A DNA stretch of 64,000 nt from Arthrobacter sp. Soc17.1.1.1 (GTDB lineage: Bacteria > Actinomycetota > Actinomycetes > Actinomycetales > Micrococcaceae): assembly GCF_036867195.1 (NCBI RefSeq), contig NZ_JBAJII010000001.1:1798001-1862000 (forward strand), given 5' to 3'. The position numbers and the translations under genes are program-made. The notes under the pieces are model-generated. The model did not search any database. It worked only from the letters and a program-made list of their open reading frames with translations, and was not told the DNA's origin. Below, one piece after another: positions 1 through 9,271 of this stretch. The first letter of the stretch is position 1. Every line of letters starts with the position of its first letter.

Positions 1-82
1 TGCTCCTCACGAACGGTAAGTCCCCTTAGCGTATTCAGGGGCACCGACACCGGGCCGCAGCCGCCACCGGACCCGGCCGGGG

Positions 83-120
83 TTGACAGTGGGTGCGGCA
101 GCCGGGGCTAGGGTTGGTCC
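83..120 (+). promoter_or_regulatory. Leaderless promoter of coaE
   Basis: A TTGACA -35-like box lies at 83-88 and a TAGGGT -10 box at 109-114. Six bases separate the -10 box from the ATG at 121, so transcription probably starts at the start codon itself. The 20-base gap between the two boxes is long, so the -35 box is less certain than the -10. Positions 1-82 hold no gene that I can support. Confidence 0.6.
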
Positions 121-1134
121 ATGCTGCGCGTGGGACTGACAGGAGGCATCGCCGCGGGGAAGTCCGCCGTGGCCGGCCGCCTCGCCGAGCGGGGAGCGGT
201 CGTCGTCGACGCGGATCTCCTCGCCCGCGAGGCCGTGGCGCCCGGCTCCGCCGGCCTCGACGAGATCGTGTCCGCCTTCGGGCCGCACGTCCTGGGGGCA
301 GACGGTGTGCTGGACCGGCCGGCGCTCGGGGCACTGGTCTTCGCGGACGCCTCGGCGCGGGAACGCCTGAACGCGATCGTGCACCCGCGCGTGCGGGCCC
401 TGGCCGCGCGGCTCGTCGACGGGGCGCCGGCGGACGCCGTCGTGGTCGAGGACATCCCCCTGCTCGTGGAGACCGGGCAGGCGGCGCGCTTCCATCTCGT
501 GGTCGTCGTCGACGCGCCGGACGGGCTGCGCATCGACCGCATGGTCGGACAGCGGGGCATGGACCCGGCCGACGCGCGGCGGCGCATCGCGGCCCAGGCC
601 TCACGCCAGGACCGGCTGCGGGAAGCGGACGCGGTCCTCATCAACGACCGGAGCCTCGACGACCTCCTGGCCGCGACCGACGCGCTCTGGGACGGGCGGA
701 TCATCCCGTTCCGGGACAACCTCCTGGCCGGCACGCCCGCCGGGGAGCCCACCAGCCCGGTCGCCGCAGGGCTTGCCGGGACCACCGGACTCGCCCGGCG
801 CGTCCGGGCGAAGCTCGCCGCGCTGCTGCCGCCCGGCGCCGTGATGGAGACCGGGAACGGCGCCGGCGCACAGCAGGACGGGCACGAAGCGTCGGCGCCG
901 GAGCTGCACGGCGCCGGGCGCGCGACGGTGCCTGTGACGGTGCGTGTGACGGTCGCCCCGGACGGTGATCCGGAGGCGGTGTCCGCAGCCCTGCGCGCTG
1001 CAGGATTCCCCCGTGATCCGCGCACGGACCGCCGTCCGGACCCGTCCCTCGGCGGGGTGGCGGCGGTGCACCGTGCGGCCGATCCGGGCGTCGATGTCAC
1101 GGTGGTCGTGACCGCTCCTCCCGCGGTGGACTGA
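121..1134 (+). CDS. coaE: Dephospho-CoA kinase with a degenerate C-terminal extension
   Basis: This enzyme phosphorylates the 3' hydroxyl of dephospho-CoA, the last step of coenzyme A synthesis, in the cytoplasm. The P-loop GGIAAGKS is at residues 8-15, followed by the family motifs VVVDADLLAREAV and EDIPLLVE. The kinase domain fills about the first 200 of 337 residues. The remainder is low in complexity and ends in a segment (AGFPRD, then HRAADPG) that resembles remnants of the UPF0157/GrpB domain which actinobacterial CoaE proteins often carry. Here that domain is short and lacks its usual core, so it is probably non-functional. The ATG is fixed by the leaderless -10 box six bases upstream. 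Confidence 0.93.
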   Translation: MLRVGLTGGIAAGKSAVAGRLAERGAVVVDADLLAREAVAPGSAGLDEIVSAFGPHVLGADGVLDRPALGALVFADASARERLNAIVHPRVRALAARLVDGAPADAVVVEDIPLLVETGQAARFHLVVVVDAPDGLRIDRMVGQRGMDPADARRRIAAQASRQDRLREADAVLINDRSLDDLLAATDALWDGRIIPFRDNLLAGTPAGEPTSPVAAGLAGTTGLARRVRAKLAALLPPGAVMETGNGAGAQQDGHEASAPELHGAGRATVPVTVRVTVAPDGDPEAVSAALRAAGFPRDPRTDRRPDPSLGGVAAVHRAADPGVDVTVVVTAPPAVD

Positions 1135-1203
1135 GTCGCCGGTCCGGCTGCCGGGGGCGTTCAGCCGCCAGCAGATCCGAGGAGAAGTGTCACAGCCAGG
1201 GGC

Positions 1204-1215
1204 TACCGTTAAGCC
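1204..1215 (+). promoter_or_regulatory. Leaderless -10 box of uvrB
   Basis: TACCGT at 1204-1209 stands exactly six bases before the ATG at 1216. No LexA-type palindrome is visible between coaE and uvrB, unlike the situation at uvrA. Confidence 0.55.
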
Positions 1216-3291
1216 ATGAGTCTTGCGCAGGATATCAAGCGTGTCGTGGCACCGTTCGAGGTCATCAGCGAGTACCAGCCGGCGGGTGACCAGCCCACCG
1301 CCATCAAGGAACTCGCCGAGCGGATCAACGCCGGCGAGAAGGACGTCGTCCTCCTCGGCGCCACCGGTACCGGCAAGAGCGCGACGACCGCCTGGCTCAT
1401 CGAGCAGGTGCAGCGCCCCACCCTCGTCATGGTGCAGAACAAGACCCTCGCGGCGCAGCTCGCCAACGAGTTCCGCGAGCTGCTGCCGAACAACGCGGTC
1501 GAGTACTTCGTCTCGTACTACGACTACTACCAGCCCGAGGCCTACGTCCCGCAGACGGACACCTTCATCGAGAAGGACTCCTCCATCAACGAGGAGGTGG
1601 AGCGCCTGCGGCACTCCGCCACCAACGCTCTGCTCACCCGTCGCGACGTGATCGTCGTCGCCACGGTCTCCTGCATCTACGGTCTCGGCACGCCCGAGGA
1701 GTACATCAACAAGATGGTCACGCTGCGCCGCGGGGACCAGATGAACCGCGACGAGCTGCTGCGGCAGTTCGTCGGGATGCAGTACACGCGCAACGACATG
1801 GACTTCCACCGCGGCACCTTCCGCGTGCGCGGCGACACCGTCGAGATCATCCCGATGTACGAGGAGCACGCGCTGCGCATCGAGTTCTTCGGCGACGAGG
1901 TGGAGAACATCTACACGCTCGATCCGCTGACCGGGAACGTCATCCGCGAGGAGGAGGAGATGTACGTCTTCCCCGCGTCGCACTACGTCGCCGGACCCGA
2001 CCGCATGACGCGGGCCATCAAGGACATCGAGGACGAGCTGCAGCAGCGGCTGGCGGAGCTCGAGTCGCAGAACAAGCTCGTCGAGGCGCAGCGCCTGCGG
2101 ATGCGCGTCACCTACGACCTCGAGATGATGCAGCAGATGGGTTTCTGCAACGGCATCGAGAACTACTCGCGCCACATCGACGGGCGCGATCCCGCCTCCG
2201 CGCCGCACTGCCTGCTCGACTACTTCCCCGACGACTTCCTGCTCGTCGTCGACGAGTCCCACGTGACCATCCCGCAGATCGGCGCCATGTACGAGGGGGA
2301 CTCCTCCCGCAAGCGCACCCTGGTGGACCACGGGTTCCGGCTCCCGTCCGCCATGGACAACCGCCCGCTGAAGTGGGACGAGTTCCTCGACCGCATCGGG
2401 CAGACGGTCTACCTGTCGGCGACACCCGGCAAGTACGAACTCGGCAAGGCGGACGGCTACGTGCAGCAGATCATCCGGCCCACGGGTCTCGTGGACCCCG
2501 AGGTGGTCGTCAAGCCCACCAAGGGGCAGATCGACGACCTGCTCGGCGAGATCCGGAAGCGCACCGCCGTCAACGAGCGCGTCCTCGTCACCACGCTGAC
2601 CAAGCGGATGGCCGAGGACCTCACCGGGTACCTCCTCGAGCACGGGGTGAAGGTCGAGTACCTCCACTCCGACGTGGACACCCTGCGGCGCGTGGAACTG
2701 CTGCGCGAACTGCGCATGGGCACCTTCGACGTCCTGGTGGGCATCAACCTCCTCCGTGAGGGCCTCGACCTGCCCGAGGTGTCGCTCGTCAGCATCCTCG
2801 ACGCCGACAAGGAGGGTTTCCTGCGCAGCACGACGTCCCTCATCCAGACCATCGGCCGCGCCGCCCGCAACGTCTCCGGCGAGGTGCACATGTACGCGGA
2901 CCGGATCACCGACTCCATGGAGCGGGCTATCGACGAGACCAACCGGCGCCGGGCCATCCAGGTGGCGCACAACCTCGAGCACGGAATCGACCCCACGCCG
3001 CTGCGGAAGCGGATCGCGGACATCACCGACACGATCAACCGCGAGGACGCCGACACCCGGGCGCTCCTCGAGGAGGCCGCCAAGGGGCGGAAGCCGAAGA
3101 AGGGCGCCGGGCGGCACGACGGTCTCGCATCGGTACCCGCCGAGGACCTCACGGACCTCATCCAGCAGCTGACCGACCAGATGCACGCCGCCGCGGCGGA
3201 ACTGCAGTTCGAGCTTGCCGGACGCCTGCGCGACGAGGTCGGCGATCTCAAGAAGGAACTCCGGCAGATGCAGTCCGCCGGCCACGCCTGA
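1216..3291 (+). CDS. uvrB: Excinuclease ABC subunit B
   Basis: UvrB is the damage-verifying helicase of nucleotide excision repair. It receives lesions from UvrA and recruits UvrC. The 691 residues match the family length. The Walker A motif GATGTGKS is at residues 48-55. The beta-hairpin motif [15 protein letters not shown] follows around residue 95, the DEAD-type box is VVDESHV, and helicase motif VI is [11 protein letters not shown]-terminal UVR domain (last ~40 residues) binds UvrC. uvrA and uvrC lie within 15 kb on the same strand. The start codon is fixed by the TACCGT box six bases upstream. No terminator is evident downstream. Confidence 0.98.
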   Translation: MSLAQDIKRVVAPFEVISEYQPAGDQPTAIKELAERINAGEKDVVLLGATGTGKSATTAWLIEQVQRPTLVMVQNKTLAAQLANEFRELLPNNAVEYFVSYYDYYQPEAYVPQTDTFIEKDSSINEEVERLRHSATNALLTRRDVIVVATVSCIYGLGTPEEYINKMVTLRRGDQMNRDELLRQFVGMQYTRNDMDFHRGTFRVRGDTVEIIPMYEEHALRIEFFGDEVENIYTLDPLTGNVIREEEEMYVFPASHYVAGPDRMTRAIKDIEDELQQRLAELESQNKLVEAQRLRMRVTYDLEMMQQMGFCNGIENYSRHIDGRDPASAPHCLLDYFPDDFLLVVDESHVTIPQIGAMYEGDSSRKRTLVDHGFRLPSAMDNRPLKWDEFLDRIGQTVYLSATPGKYELGKADGYVQQIIRPTGLVDPEVVVKPTKGQIDDLLGEIRKRTAVNERVLVTTLTKRMAEDLTGYLLEHGVKVEYLHSDVDTLRRVELLRELRMGTFDVLVGINLLREGLDLPEVSLVSILDADKEGFLRSTTSLIQTIGRAARNVSGEVHMYADRITDSMERAIDETNRRRAIQVAHNLEHGIDPTPLRKRIADITDTINREDADTRALLEEAAKGRKPKKGAGRHDGLASVPAEDLTDLIQQLTDQMHAAAAELQFELAGRLRDEVGDLKKELRQMQSAGHA

Positions 3292-3461
3292 TCGGCGCGG
3301 CGGTGCGTGGGAGTCGGCCCGGACCGGGGACGACGTCGAGACGGCGCGCCCCTGCCCGACGCAGCTGTCGCGTCGCGTCGGGTCACGTCAAGGGTGCGGC
3401 CGTATGCGCGGCCGGGAGCGGGTATTCGTCGGCGGTGCGCCTGCACGGGTAGCATTGGCCG

Positions 3462-3569
3462 GACGTAGGGGAGTATCCCAAGCGCTACGGACGTCAGCAC
3501 GCAGGGCACAGTTGCCCTGCCGGGCGTAGCGGCGAGACGGCATCATGCCTCCGCGGAGAGACTTACGGC
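3462..3569 (+). ncRNA. yybP-ykoY manganese riboswitch
   Basis: The 306-base gap between uvrB and terC holds the hallmarks of this Mn2+-sensing RNA. The GGGGAGTAT loop (3468-3476) follows the 5' closing strand CGTAG (3464-3468). The second conserved loop, GGCATCATGCCTC, is at about 3538-3551, and the 3' end GGAGAGACTTACG closes the P1 stem with CTTACG (3562-3567). The element ends about 30 bases before the terC ATG. TerC-family genes are classic targets of this riboswitch, which normally raises expression when Mn2+ is high. Confidence 0.85.
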
Positions 3570-3597
3570 GATCACCTGCACCCCCGGAAGGTACTTC

Positions 3598-4674
3598 ATG
3601 CCCGCTCTGCCCCTGGCATTCGAGATCGGCACGTTCGTCGTGCTCGGGATCATCCTGCTGTTCGACCTGCTCCTCGTCGTCAAGCGCCCCCACGAGCCGT
3701 CGATGAAGGAGGCGGGACTCTGGGTCACCTTCTACGTGGGTCTCGCGCTCGTGTTCGCGGCCCTCATGTTCTTCTTCACGGGCGCCGAGTACGGCAGTCA
3801 GTTCATCGCCGGCTGGATCACCGAGTACAGCCTGAGCATCGACAACCTGTTCGTCTTCATCATCATCATGGCGCGGTTCTCGGTGCCCCGGAAGTACCAG
3901 CAGGAAGTGCTGATGGTGGGCATCATCATCGCGCTGATCCTGCGCGGCATCTTCATCGCCCTGGGCGCGGCCGTCATCGAGAACTTCAGCTGGATCTTCT
4001 ACATCTTCGGCGCCTTCCTCCTCTACACCGCCTACAAGCAGGCAACGGACTCCGGCGAGGACGAGGAGGACGCGGGCGACAACAAGCTCATCGCGAAGCT
4101 CCGGTCCGTCCTGCCGATGTCCGAGTCCTACGATGGCAACAAGGTGCGCACCGTCGTCGACGGCAAGAAGGTGTTCACCCCCATGCTCATCGTCTTCGTG
4201 ACGATCGGCCTGACCGACCTCCTCTTCGCCGTCGATTCCATCCCGGCCATCTTCGGCCTGACGCAGAGTGCGTTCATCGTGTTCACCGCGAACATCTTCG
4301 CCCTCATGGGCCTGCGCCAGCTCTACTTCCTCCTGGGTGGCCTGATGACGCGCCTGATCTACCTGAAGCACGCGCTCTCGGTGATCCTCGCCTTCATCGG
4401 CATCAAGCTCGTCCTCCACGCGATGCACGTCAACGAGCTGCCCTTCATCAACGGTGGGGAGCACATCGAGTGGGCCCCCGAGATCCCCACCTTCGTGTCC
4501 CTCGCCGTGATCGTCGCGACGATCGTCATCGCGGTCATCGCCAGCCTGATCCGTTCACGGGCCGACGAGAAGGCCGCCGTCCGTTCAGCCTCGACGTCCA
4601 CGTCGTCGCCTGCCGTGGACGACGGACTGGACGAGGCCGCGGACGACGCCGGCGCGAAGGAACCGCGCCGCTAG
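3598..4674 (+). CDS. TerC/Alx-family membrane protein, probable Mn2+ exporter
   Basis: This is an integral membrane protein of 358 residues with about seven to nine hydrophobic segments and an acidic, alanine-rich C-terminal tail (from about residue 320). The two family signatures with membrane aspartates are present: SLSIDNLFVF near residue 80 and TDLLFAVDSIPAIF near residue 203. TerC/Alx proteins are known to export Mn2+ or to metalate secreted enzymes. The Mn2+ riboswitch directly upstream supports a manganese role here over tellurite resistance. GGAAGG seven bases before the ATG is the ribosome binding site. The gene ends at a strong bidirectional terminator. Confidence 0.92.
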   Translation: MPALPLAFEIGTFVVLGIILLFDLLLVVKRPHEPSMKEAGLWVTFYVGLALVFAALMFFFTGAEYGSQFIAGWITEYSLSIDNLFVFIIIMARFSVPRKYQQEVLMVGIIIALILRGIFIALGAAVIENFSWIFYIFGAFLLYTAYKQATDSGEDEEDAGDNKLIAKLRSVLPMSESYDGNKVRTVVDGKKVFTPMLIVFVTIGLTDLLFAVDSIPAIFGLTQSAFIVFTANIFALMGLRQLYFLLGGLMTRLIYLKHALSVILAFIGIKLVLHAMHVNELPFINGGEHIEWAPEIPTFVSLAVIVATIVIAVIASLIRSRADEKAAVRSASTSTSSPAVDDGLDEAADDAGAKEPRR

Positions 4675-4691
4675 ACCCGGGCCGCACCGGT

Positions 4692-4734
4692 ACACGGAAG
4701 GGACCCCGCACACCGTGCGGGGTCCCTTCCGTGT
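4692..4734. terminator. Bidirectional terminator between terC and the peptidase gene
   Basis: A perfect 20-bp inverted repeat (4692-4711 and 4715-4734) with a three-base loop lies between two convergent genes. No T-tract follows, which is common in GC-rich actinobacteria. Confidence 0.8.
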
Positions 4735-4777
4735 CTGCACCCGGAGTGCGGCACCGGCCCGACTCGCGCGGCTCCGG

Positions 4778-6190
4778 TCAGGAACGCGTCATCCCGAGCA
4801 GCCGCTCGAAGATGGCCTCGCCGTCGTCGGCGATGCCGTCGTGGTGGAACTCGTCCGTCTCCCACACCTCGAGCCGCCGGACAGCACCTGCCGTCGCGAG
4901 GGAGAGGTCCCTGTCCACATAGATGTCGTGCCGGTAGACCGCAGCCGCGGCGGGGACGGTGTTCGTCGCGAGGACGTTCCGGTCGTACAGGCGGCCCCAG
5001 TCCTCCTTCACCGCGAGCAGGTCCGCGACCTCCCGCAGCGGGCGGAGCGCGGGGTCCTCCTCGAAGTACCAGGGGTAGACCATCTCGCCGGTGAACAGGA
5101 TCTCGGCTGCGTCGTCGCGGAACTGCGGGTACTCCTCGAGCACGCGCCGCGCCGCCCAGTCGGAGGCGGAGCCCTGGCAGTAGATGGACTCGTGCAGTAG
5201 CGCGTACAGCGGGTGCGACGCACGGCTGACGACGCCCTGGACCTGCTCGAGGAACCCGGCCGACAGGCGGGGACCGTCCGGTGTGGCGGTGAACGCGTCC
5301 TCCAGGAGGTAGTGCAGCCCGTGCACCCGCGTGTTCCCGCCGAGGAAGGAGCCGACCATCTGGAAGCGCCGCACCGTCAGGCGTTCACCGCTGGGGAGGT
5401 GCTCCTCGACGGCCTCGAGGTGGCGGGCGATCCGCGTGACCAGGTCGCGGTCCTCGGGGTACCACGAGAAGTACTCCCGGTTGCGTTCCTCGACCCGGGC
5501 GAACGTGGCCCGGTACACCTCGTCGGCCCGGCCGGCGAGGGGCGCGAGGCCGCCGGTGAGGAGCGCGCGCTCGATCCCCTCCGGGGCGTTCGAGAGGTAG
5601 GTGAGGGTGCAGAAGCCGCCGTAGCTCTGCCCGAAGACCGTCCACGGTCCGCTGCCGAGGCGGTGGCGGATCAGCTCGGCATCCGCGACGATCGAGTCCG
5701 CGCGGAAGTGGGTGAGGTACTCGGCGCGGGCCTGCGGCGACGGTAGCGCCGCGAGTGTCGCGGCGTCGGCGGGCGTGGAGAGTCCCGTGCCCCGCTGGTC
5801 GAGCATGAGGATGCGGAACTCCCTCGCGGCGGCCTTCATCCAGCCCGAGAGCTGGGTGGTGCGGACACCCCGGCCACCGGGCCCGCCCTGCAGGAACAGG
5901 AGCCACGGCAGGCGGGCGGCGTCCTCGTCGCTGTGCTCGAGCGACGAGTACTCCCGGGCGAACACGTCGAGGCGGGGGGACGCCGGGTCCCCGTGGTCGA
6001 GCGGTACGCGGAAGGTGTGGCCGGTGGCGCGCAGCCCGCGCATGACGGCCGTCCTGCCCACGACGTGATCGGCGGCGTCCGTCACCGACCCGGCAGCGGT
6101 CCCGGCGGTTGTTCCGGCGGCGGTCCCGGCGGCCGGGAACGACGCGGACGGTTCAGCGGGGGGCGGTGTCGGCGTGGACGGCGTCGTCAC
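4778..6190 (-). CDS. Alpha/beta hydrolase, proline iminopeptidase-like (S33 family)
   Basis: This 470-residue protein is probably a cytoplasmic aminopeptidase that removes N-terminal proline. The oxyanion segment is LFLQGGPGG, the nucleophile elbow is FGQSYGGF and a late histidine pair (DEFHHDG) near the C-terminus fits the catalytic triad. The length matches the large actinobacterial S33 subgroup. I chose the GTG at 6190 because it overlaps the stop codon of the upstream acetyltransferase gene (GTGA), which indicates translational coupling. The first ~55 residues are a low-complexity Pro/Ala/Gly/Thr stretch that includes repeated AGT units. The true substrate is not shown by sequence. Confidence 0.85.
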   Translation of the reverse strand: MTTPSTPTPPPAEPSASFPAAGTAAGTTAGTAAGSVTDAADHVVGRTAVMRGLRATGHTFRVPLDHGDPASPRLDVFAREYSSLEHSDEDAARLPWLLFLQGGPGGRGVRTTQLSGWMKAAAREFRILMLDQRGTGLSTPADAATLAALPSPQARAEYLTHFRADSIVADAELIRHRLGSGPWTVFGQSYGGFCTLTYLSNAPEGIERALLTGGLAPLAGRADEVYRATFARVEERNREYFSWYPEDRDLVTRIARHLEAVEEHLPSGERLTVRRFQMVGSFLGGNTRVHGLHYLLEDAFTATPDGPRLSAGFLEQVQGVVSRASHPLYALLHESIYCQGSASDWAARRVLEEYPQFRDDAAEILFTGEMVYPWYFEEDPALRPLREVADLLAVKEDWGRLYDRNVLATNTVPAAAAVYRHDIYVDRDLSLATAGAVRRLEVWETDEFHHDGIADDGEAIFERLLGMTRS

Positions 6191-6660
6191 AGCGCGGCCG
6201 CCTCGGCGAGGGCGCTGCCCGTGAGCCGGAAGGTGCTCCACCCGGTCTGGGGGCGGGCCCCGAGCTGCTGGTAGAACCGGATGGACGGTTCGTTCCAGTC
6301 GAGCACCGACCACTCCACGCGCGCGTACCCGCGCTCGGCGGCGATCCTCGCGAGGTTGGCGAGCAGCGCCTTCCCGTGCCCCGCCCCACGCGCCTCGGGG
6401 CGCACGTACAGGTCCTCGAGGTAGATGCCGTTGACGCCCTCCCAGGTGGAGTAGTTGAGGAACCAGAGCGCGAAGCCCTGGACCTGCCCCTCGGCCTCGG
6501 CGACGTGGGCGAAGATCGTGGGGCGGTCACCGAACAGGGCGTCCTCGAGGGACCCGACGGTGTTCTTCACGGCGTCCGGTTCCTTCTCGTAGAGGGCGAG
6601 ATCGTGGATGAGCTGGAGGATGACCGGGACGTCCGCCGGCCGTGCTTCGCGAATCGACAT
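6187..6660 (-). CDS. GNAT family N-acetyltransferase
   Basis: This 157-residue protein has the complete GNAT fold in order: the N-terminal beta strand (SIREARPADVPVI), the DLYVRPEARGAGHGKALL acetyl-CoA binding motif A near residues 80-97, and the ARVEWSVLDWN strand followed by FYQQLGA. It resembles diamine/polyamine acetyltransferases (SAT family), but the acceptor cannot be read from the sequence. It is co-transcribed with the downstream peptidase gene, which it overlaps by four bases. A TAGTCT -10 box lies six bases before the ATG, so the mRNA is probably leaderless. Confidence 0.88.
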   Translation of the reverse strand: MSIREARPADVPVILQLIHDLALYEKEPDAVKNTVGSLEDALFGDRPTIFAHVAEAEGQVQGFALWFLNYSTWEGVNGIYLEDLYVRPEARGAGHGKALLANLARIAAERGYARVEWSVLDWNEPSIRFYQQLGARPQTGWSTFRLTGSALAEAAAL

Positions 6661-6672
6661 GCCCCAAGACTA
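6661..6672 (-). promoter_or_regulatory. Leaderless -10 box of the GNAT gene
   Basis: On the minus strand TAGTCT (6672-6667) is followed by six bases and then the ATG at 6660. Confidence 0.55.
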
Positions 6673-6691
6673 GCGAAGCGCCGGTGGCGGC

Positions 6692-9232
6692 TCAGGCCGC
6701 GACGGGCGCCCCGACGCCGAGGATCCGGACCACCGGGCTGCCTGCCTCGTCCGACGCCGGGAGGTCGATCTCGGCGTTGATGCCCCAGTCGCCGTTCCCC
6801 TCGGGGTCCTTGAGGATCTGGCGCACCCGCCACACCCGCGGTGCCTTGGTGATGAGCAGCAGGGCCGGCCCGCGGGCCTCGGGGCCGTCGTCGATGTCCT
6901 CGTAGTCGCCGAAGTAGCCGTCGAGGGCCTCGGCCCAGCGGTCGGCGGTCCACCCCGAGTCGGCGTCGAGGGCGCCGAGCGCCTCGTCCTGTTCGTCAGC
7001 GAAGAGCTTCACGCGCTGGAACATCTCGTTGCGCACCATGACCCGGAAGGCGCGCTCGTTGGACGTCACCGAGGGCGGCTCCTCGGGGAGGTCCACGGCG
7101 TCCGCCGGGGCCGGCGTGAGACCGGCGGAGAGCTGGGTCCACTCGTCGAGGAGGCTGCTGTCGACCTGCCGCACCAGTTCGCCGAGCCACTCCAGGATGT
7201 CGCTGAGGTCCTCCCGCAGGGCCTCGACGGGGACGGTGTGGCGCAGGGCCTTGTAGCAGTCGGCGAGGTACCGCAGCAGGATCCCCTCGGAGCGCGTCAG
7301 GGAGTAGAACGCCACGTACTCGCCGAAGCTCATGGCCCGCTCGTACATGTCGCGCACCACCGACTTGGGGGCCAGCTCGAAGTCGTTGAGCCACGGCGCC
7401 GACGTCCGGTACACGTCGAAGGCCTGCTGCAGCAGCTCCTCGAGCGGCTTCGGGTAGCCGATCTCCTCCAGCCGGGCCATCCGCGCGTCGTAGTCGATGC
7501 CCTCGGCCTTCATGGCGGCGACGGCCTCCCCGCGGGCCTTTTTCTCCTGGGCGTTGAGCACCTGCCGGGGCTTCTCCAGCGTGGCCTCGATGACCGAGAC
7601 GACGTCGAGCGCATAGCCGGGCGCCTCGGGGTCGAGGAGTTCGAGGCTCGCGAGGGCGAACGGCGAGAGGGGCTGGTTCAGGGCGAAGTTGGCCTGCAGG
7701 TGGACCCGGAGCCGCACCTGCCGGCCGTCCGGCTCCGGCACGGGCAGGCGCTCGACGATCCCGGCCGTCACGAGCTCCCGGTAGATCCCGATCGCGCGGC
7801 GCATGAGCCGCAGCTGGGAGGCGCGCGTCTCGTGGTTCTCGGTGAGCAGCCGCTTGACGGCGGTGAAGGGGTCCCCCGGCCGCTCGAGCAGGTTCAGGAG
7901 CATGGAGTGGCTGACGGAGAACGACGACGTCAGGGGATCGGGGATGCTGTCGACGAGCCGCTCGAAGGTGGGCCTGCCCCACGAGACGAAGCCCTGGGGC
8001 GGCTTCTTGCGCACCACCTGGCGCAGCTTCTTCTGGTCGTCACCGAACTTGGAGACCGCCTTCGCCATGGCCTTGGTGTTCTCGACCACGTGGTCGGGCG
8101 CCTGCACCACCACCGTGCCCGCGGTGTCGTAGCCCGCCCGTCCGGCGCGTCCGGAGATCTGGTGGAACTCGCGCGCATTGAGCAGCCTCGTGCGGACGCC
8201 GTCGTACTTGCTCAGCGCCGTCAGGAGCACGGTGCGGATCGGCACGTTGATACCGACCCCGAGGGTGTCGGTGCCGCAGATGACCTTCAGCAGCCCGGCC
8301 TGGGCGAGTTGCTCGACGAGGCGCCGGTACTTCGGCAGCATGCCGGCGTGGTGCACGCCGATGCCGTGCCGGACCAGCCGGTTGAGGGTCTTGCCGAACC
8401 CCGCGGAGAACCGGAACGTGGCGATGAGGTCCGCGATGCGGTCCTTCTCCTCGCGCGTGCACACGTTGACGCTCATGAGATTCTGCGCCCGCTCGATCGC
8501 TTCCGCCTGGCTGAAGTGCACCACGTACACGGGCGCCTGCCGGGTGGAGAGCAGTTCCTCCAGGGACTCCTGCACCGGTGTCTCGACGTAGTAGTAGTGC
8601 AGGGGGATGGGCCGTTCCACGGAGGTGACCGTCGCCGTCGGGCGGCCCGTGCGCTCCGTGAGGTCCTTCTCGAAGCGCGTGACGTCGCCGAGGGTCGCGG
8701 ACATGAGCAGGAACTGCGCCTGTGGCAGCTCGAGCAGCGGGACCTGCCACGCCCAGCCGCGCTGCGGGTCCGAGTAGAAGTGGAACTCGTCCATGACCAC
8801 GGTGTCGACGTCGGCCAGGGCACCCTCCCGCAGGGCGAGGTTCGCCAGGATCTCCGCGGTGCAGCAGATGATCGGCGCGTCCTGGTTCACCCCGGAGTCA
8901 CCGGTGATCATGCCGACGTTCTCCGGCCCGAAGATGTCGCACAGCGCGAAGAACTTCTCGGACACGAGGGCCTTGATCGGCGCCGTGTAGTAACTCGTCC
9001 GTCCGTCCGCGAAGGACTTCAGGTGCGCCGCGACAGCGACCAGTGACTTCCCGGAGCCGGTGGGGGTCGCGAGGATCACGTTGCTGCCGGAGACGAGCTC
9101 CATGGCGGCCTCGTCCTGCGCGGGGTACAGGGCCAGGCCGCGCGCCGTCGCCCACGCCGTGAAGGCCTCGTGGACCGCGTCCGCGGTGAGTCGGCCGTCG
9201 TCGTGCCGGGGCAGGTGCTCTTGGATCCTCAT
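6692..9232 (-). CDS. DEAD/DEAH-box RNA helicase, Ski2/Mtr4-like with DUF3516 tail
   Basis: This is an 846-residue superfamily 2 helicase. Motif I is ATPTGSGKS near residue 55-63, motif II is MDEFHF (DEFH), motif III is LMSATLGD and motif VI lies in QISGRAGRAGYD. The C-terminal half (from about residue 450) matches the DUF3516 extension of actinobacterial helicases. The family resembles Ski2/Mtr4 RNA helicases and is inferred to act in RNA turnover, though its role in these bacteria is poorly defined. It is divergent from the methyltransferase gene at 9272. A TAGGCT box lies nine bases before the ATG, so the leader is very short. Confidence 0.9.
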   Translation of the reverse strand: MRIQEHLPRHDDGRLTADAVHEAFTAWATARGLALYPAQDEAAMELVSGSNVILATPTGSGKSLVAVAAHLKSFADGRTSYYTAPIKALVSEKFFALCDIFGPENVGMITGDSGVNQDAPIICCTAEILANLALREGALADVDTVVMDEFHFYSDPQRGWAWQVPLLELPQAQFLLMSATLGDVTRFEKDLTERTGRPTATVTSVERPIPLHYYYVETPVQESLEELLSTRQAPVYVVHFSQAEAIERAQNLMSVNVCTREEKDRIADLIATFRFSAGFGKTLNRLVRHGIGVHHAGMLPKYRRLVEQLAQAGLLKVICGTDTLGVGINVPIRTVLLTALSKYDGVRTRLLNAREFHQISGRAGRAGYDTAGTVVVQAPDHVVENTKAMAKAVSKFGDDQKKLRQVVRKKPPQGFVSWGRPTFERLVDSIPDPLTSSFSVSHSMLLNLLERPGDPFTAVKRLLTENHETRASQLRLMRRAIGIYRELVTAGIVERLPVPEPDGRQVRLRVHLQANFALNQPLSPFALASLELLDPEAPGYALDVVSVIEATLEKPRQVLNAQEKKARGEAVAAMKAEGIDYDARMARLEEIGYPKPLEELLQQAFDVYRTSAPWLNDFELAPKSVVRDMYERAMSFGEYVAFYSLTRSEGILLRYLADCYKALRHTVPVEALREDLSDILEWLGELVRQVDSSLLDEWTQLSAGLTPAPADAVDLPEEPPSVTSNERAFRVMVRNEMFQRVKLFADEQDEALGALDADSGWTADRWAEALDGYFGDYEDIDDGPEARGPALLLITKAPRVWRVRQILKDPEGNGDWGINAEIDLPASDEAGSPVVRILGVGAPVAA

Positions 9233-9260
9233 GGTCCGTTCAGCCTACCGGTGGGCGCGT

Positions 9261-9271
9261 TAGGGTGGATC
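9261..9271 (+). promoter_or_regulatory. Near-leaderless -10 box of the methyltransferase gene
   Basis: TAGGGT at 9261-9266 lies five bases before the ATG at 9272. Confidence 0.5.

Noticed and set aside
601..3285. 894-residue minus-strand open frame opposite coaE and uvrB
   Set aside because: It is a shadow of two well-supported genes, made possible by high GC at third codon positions. The translation is low in complexity and matches no family.
3598..4674. Tellurite resistance as the function of the TerC gene
   Set aside because: No other ter genes are present and a manganese riboswitch lies upstream, so Mn2+ export is the better reading.
7238..9046. 602-residue plus-strand open frame opposite the helicase
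   Set aside because: Antisense shadow of a gene with full helicase motifs. The His/Arg/Gly-rich composition is typical of such shadows.
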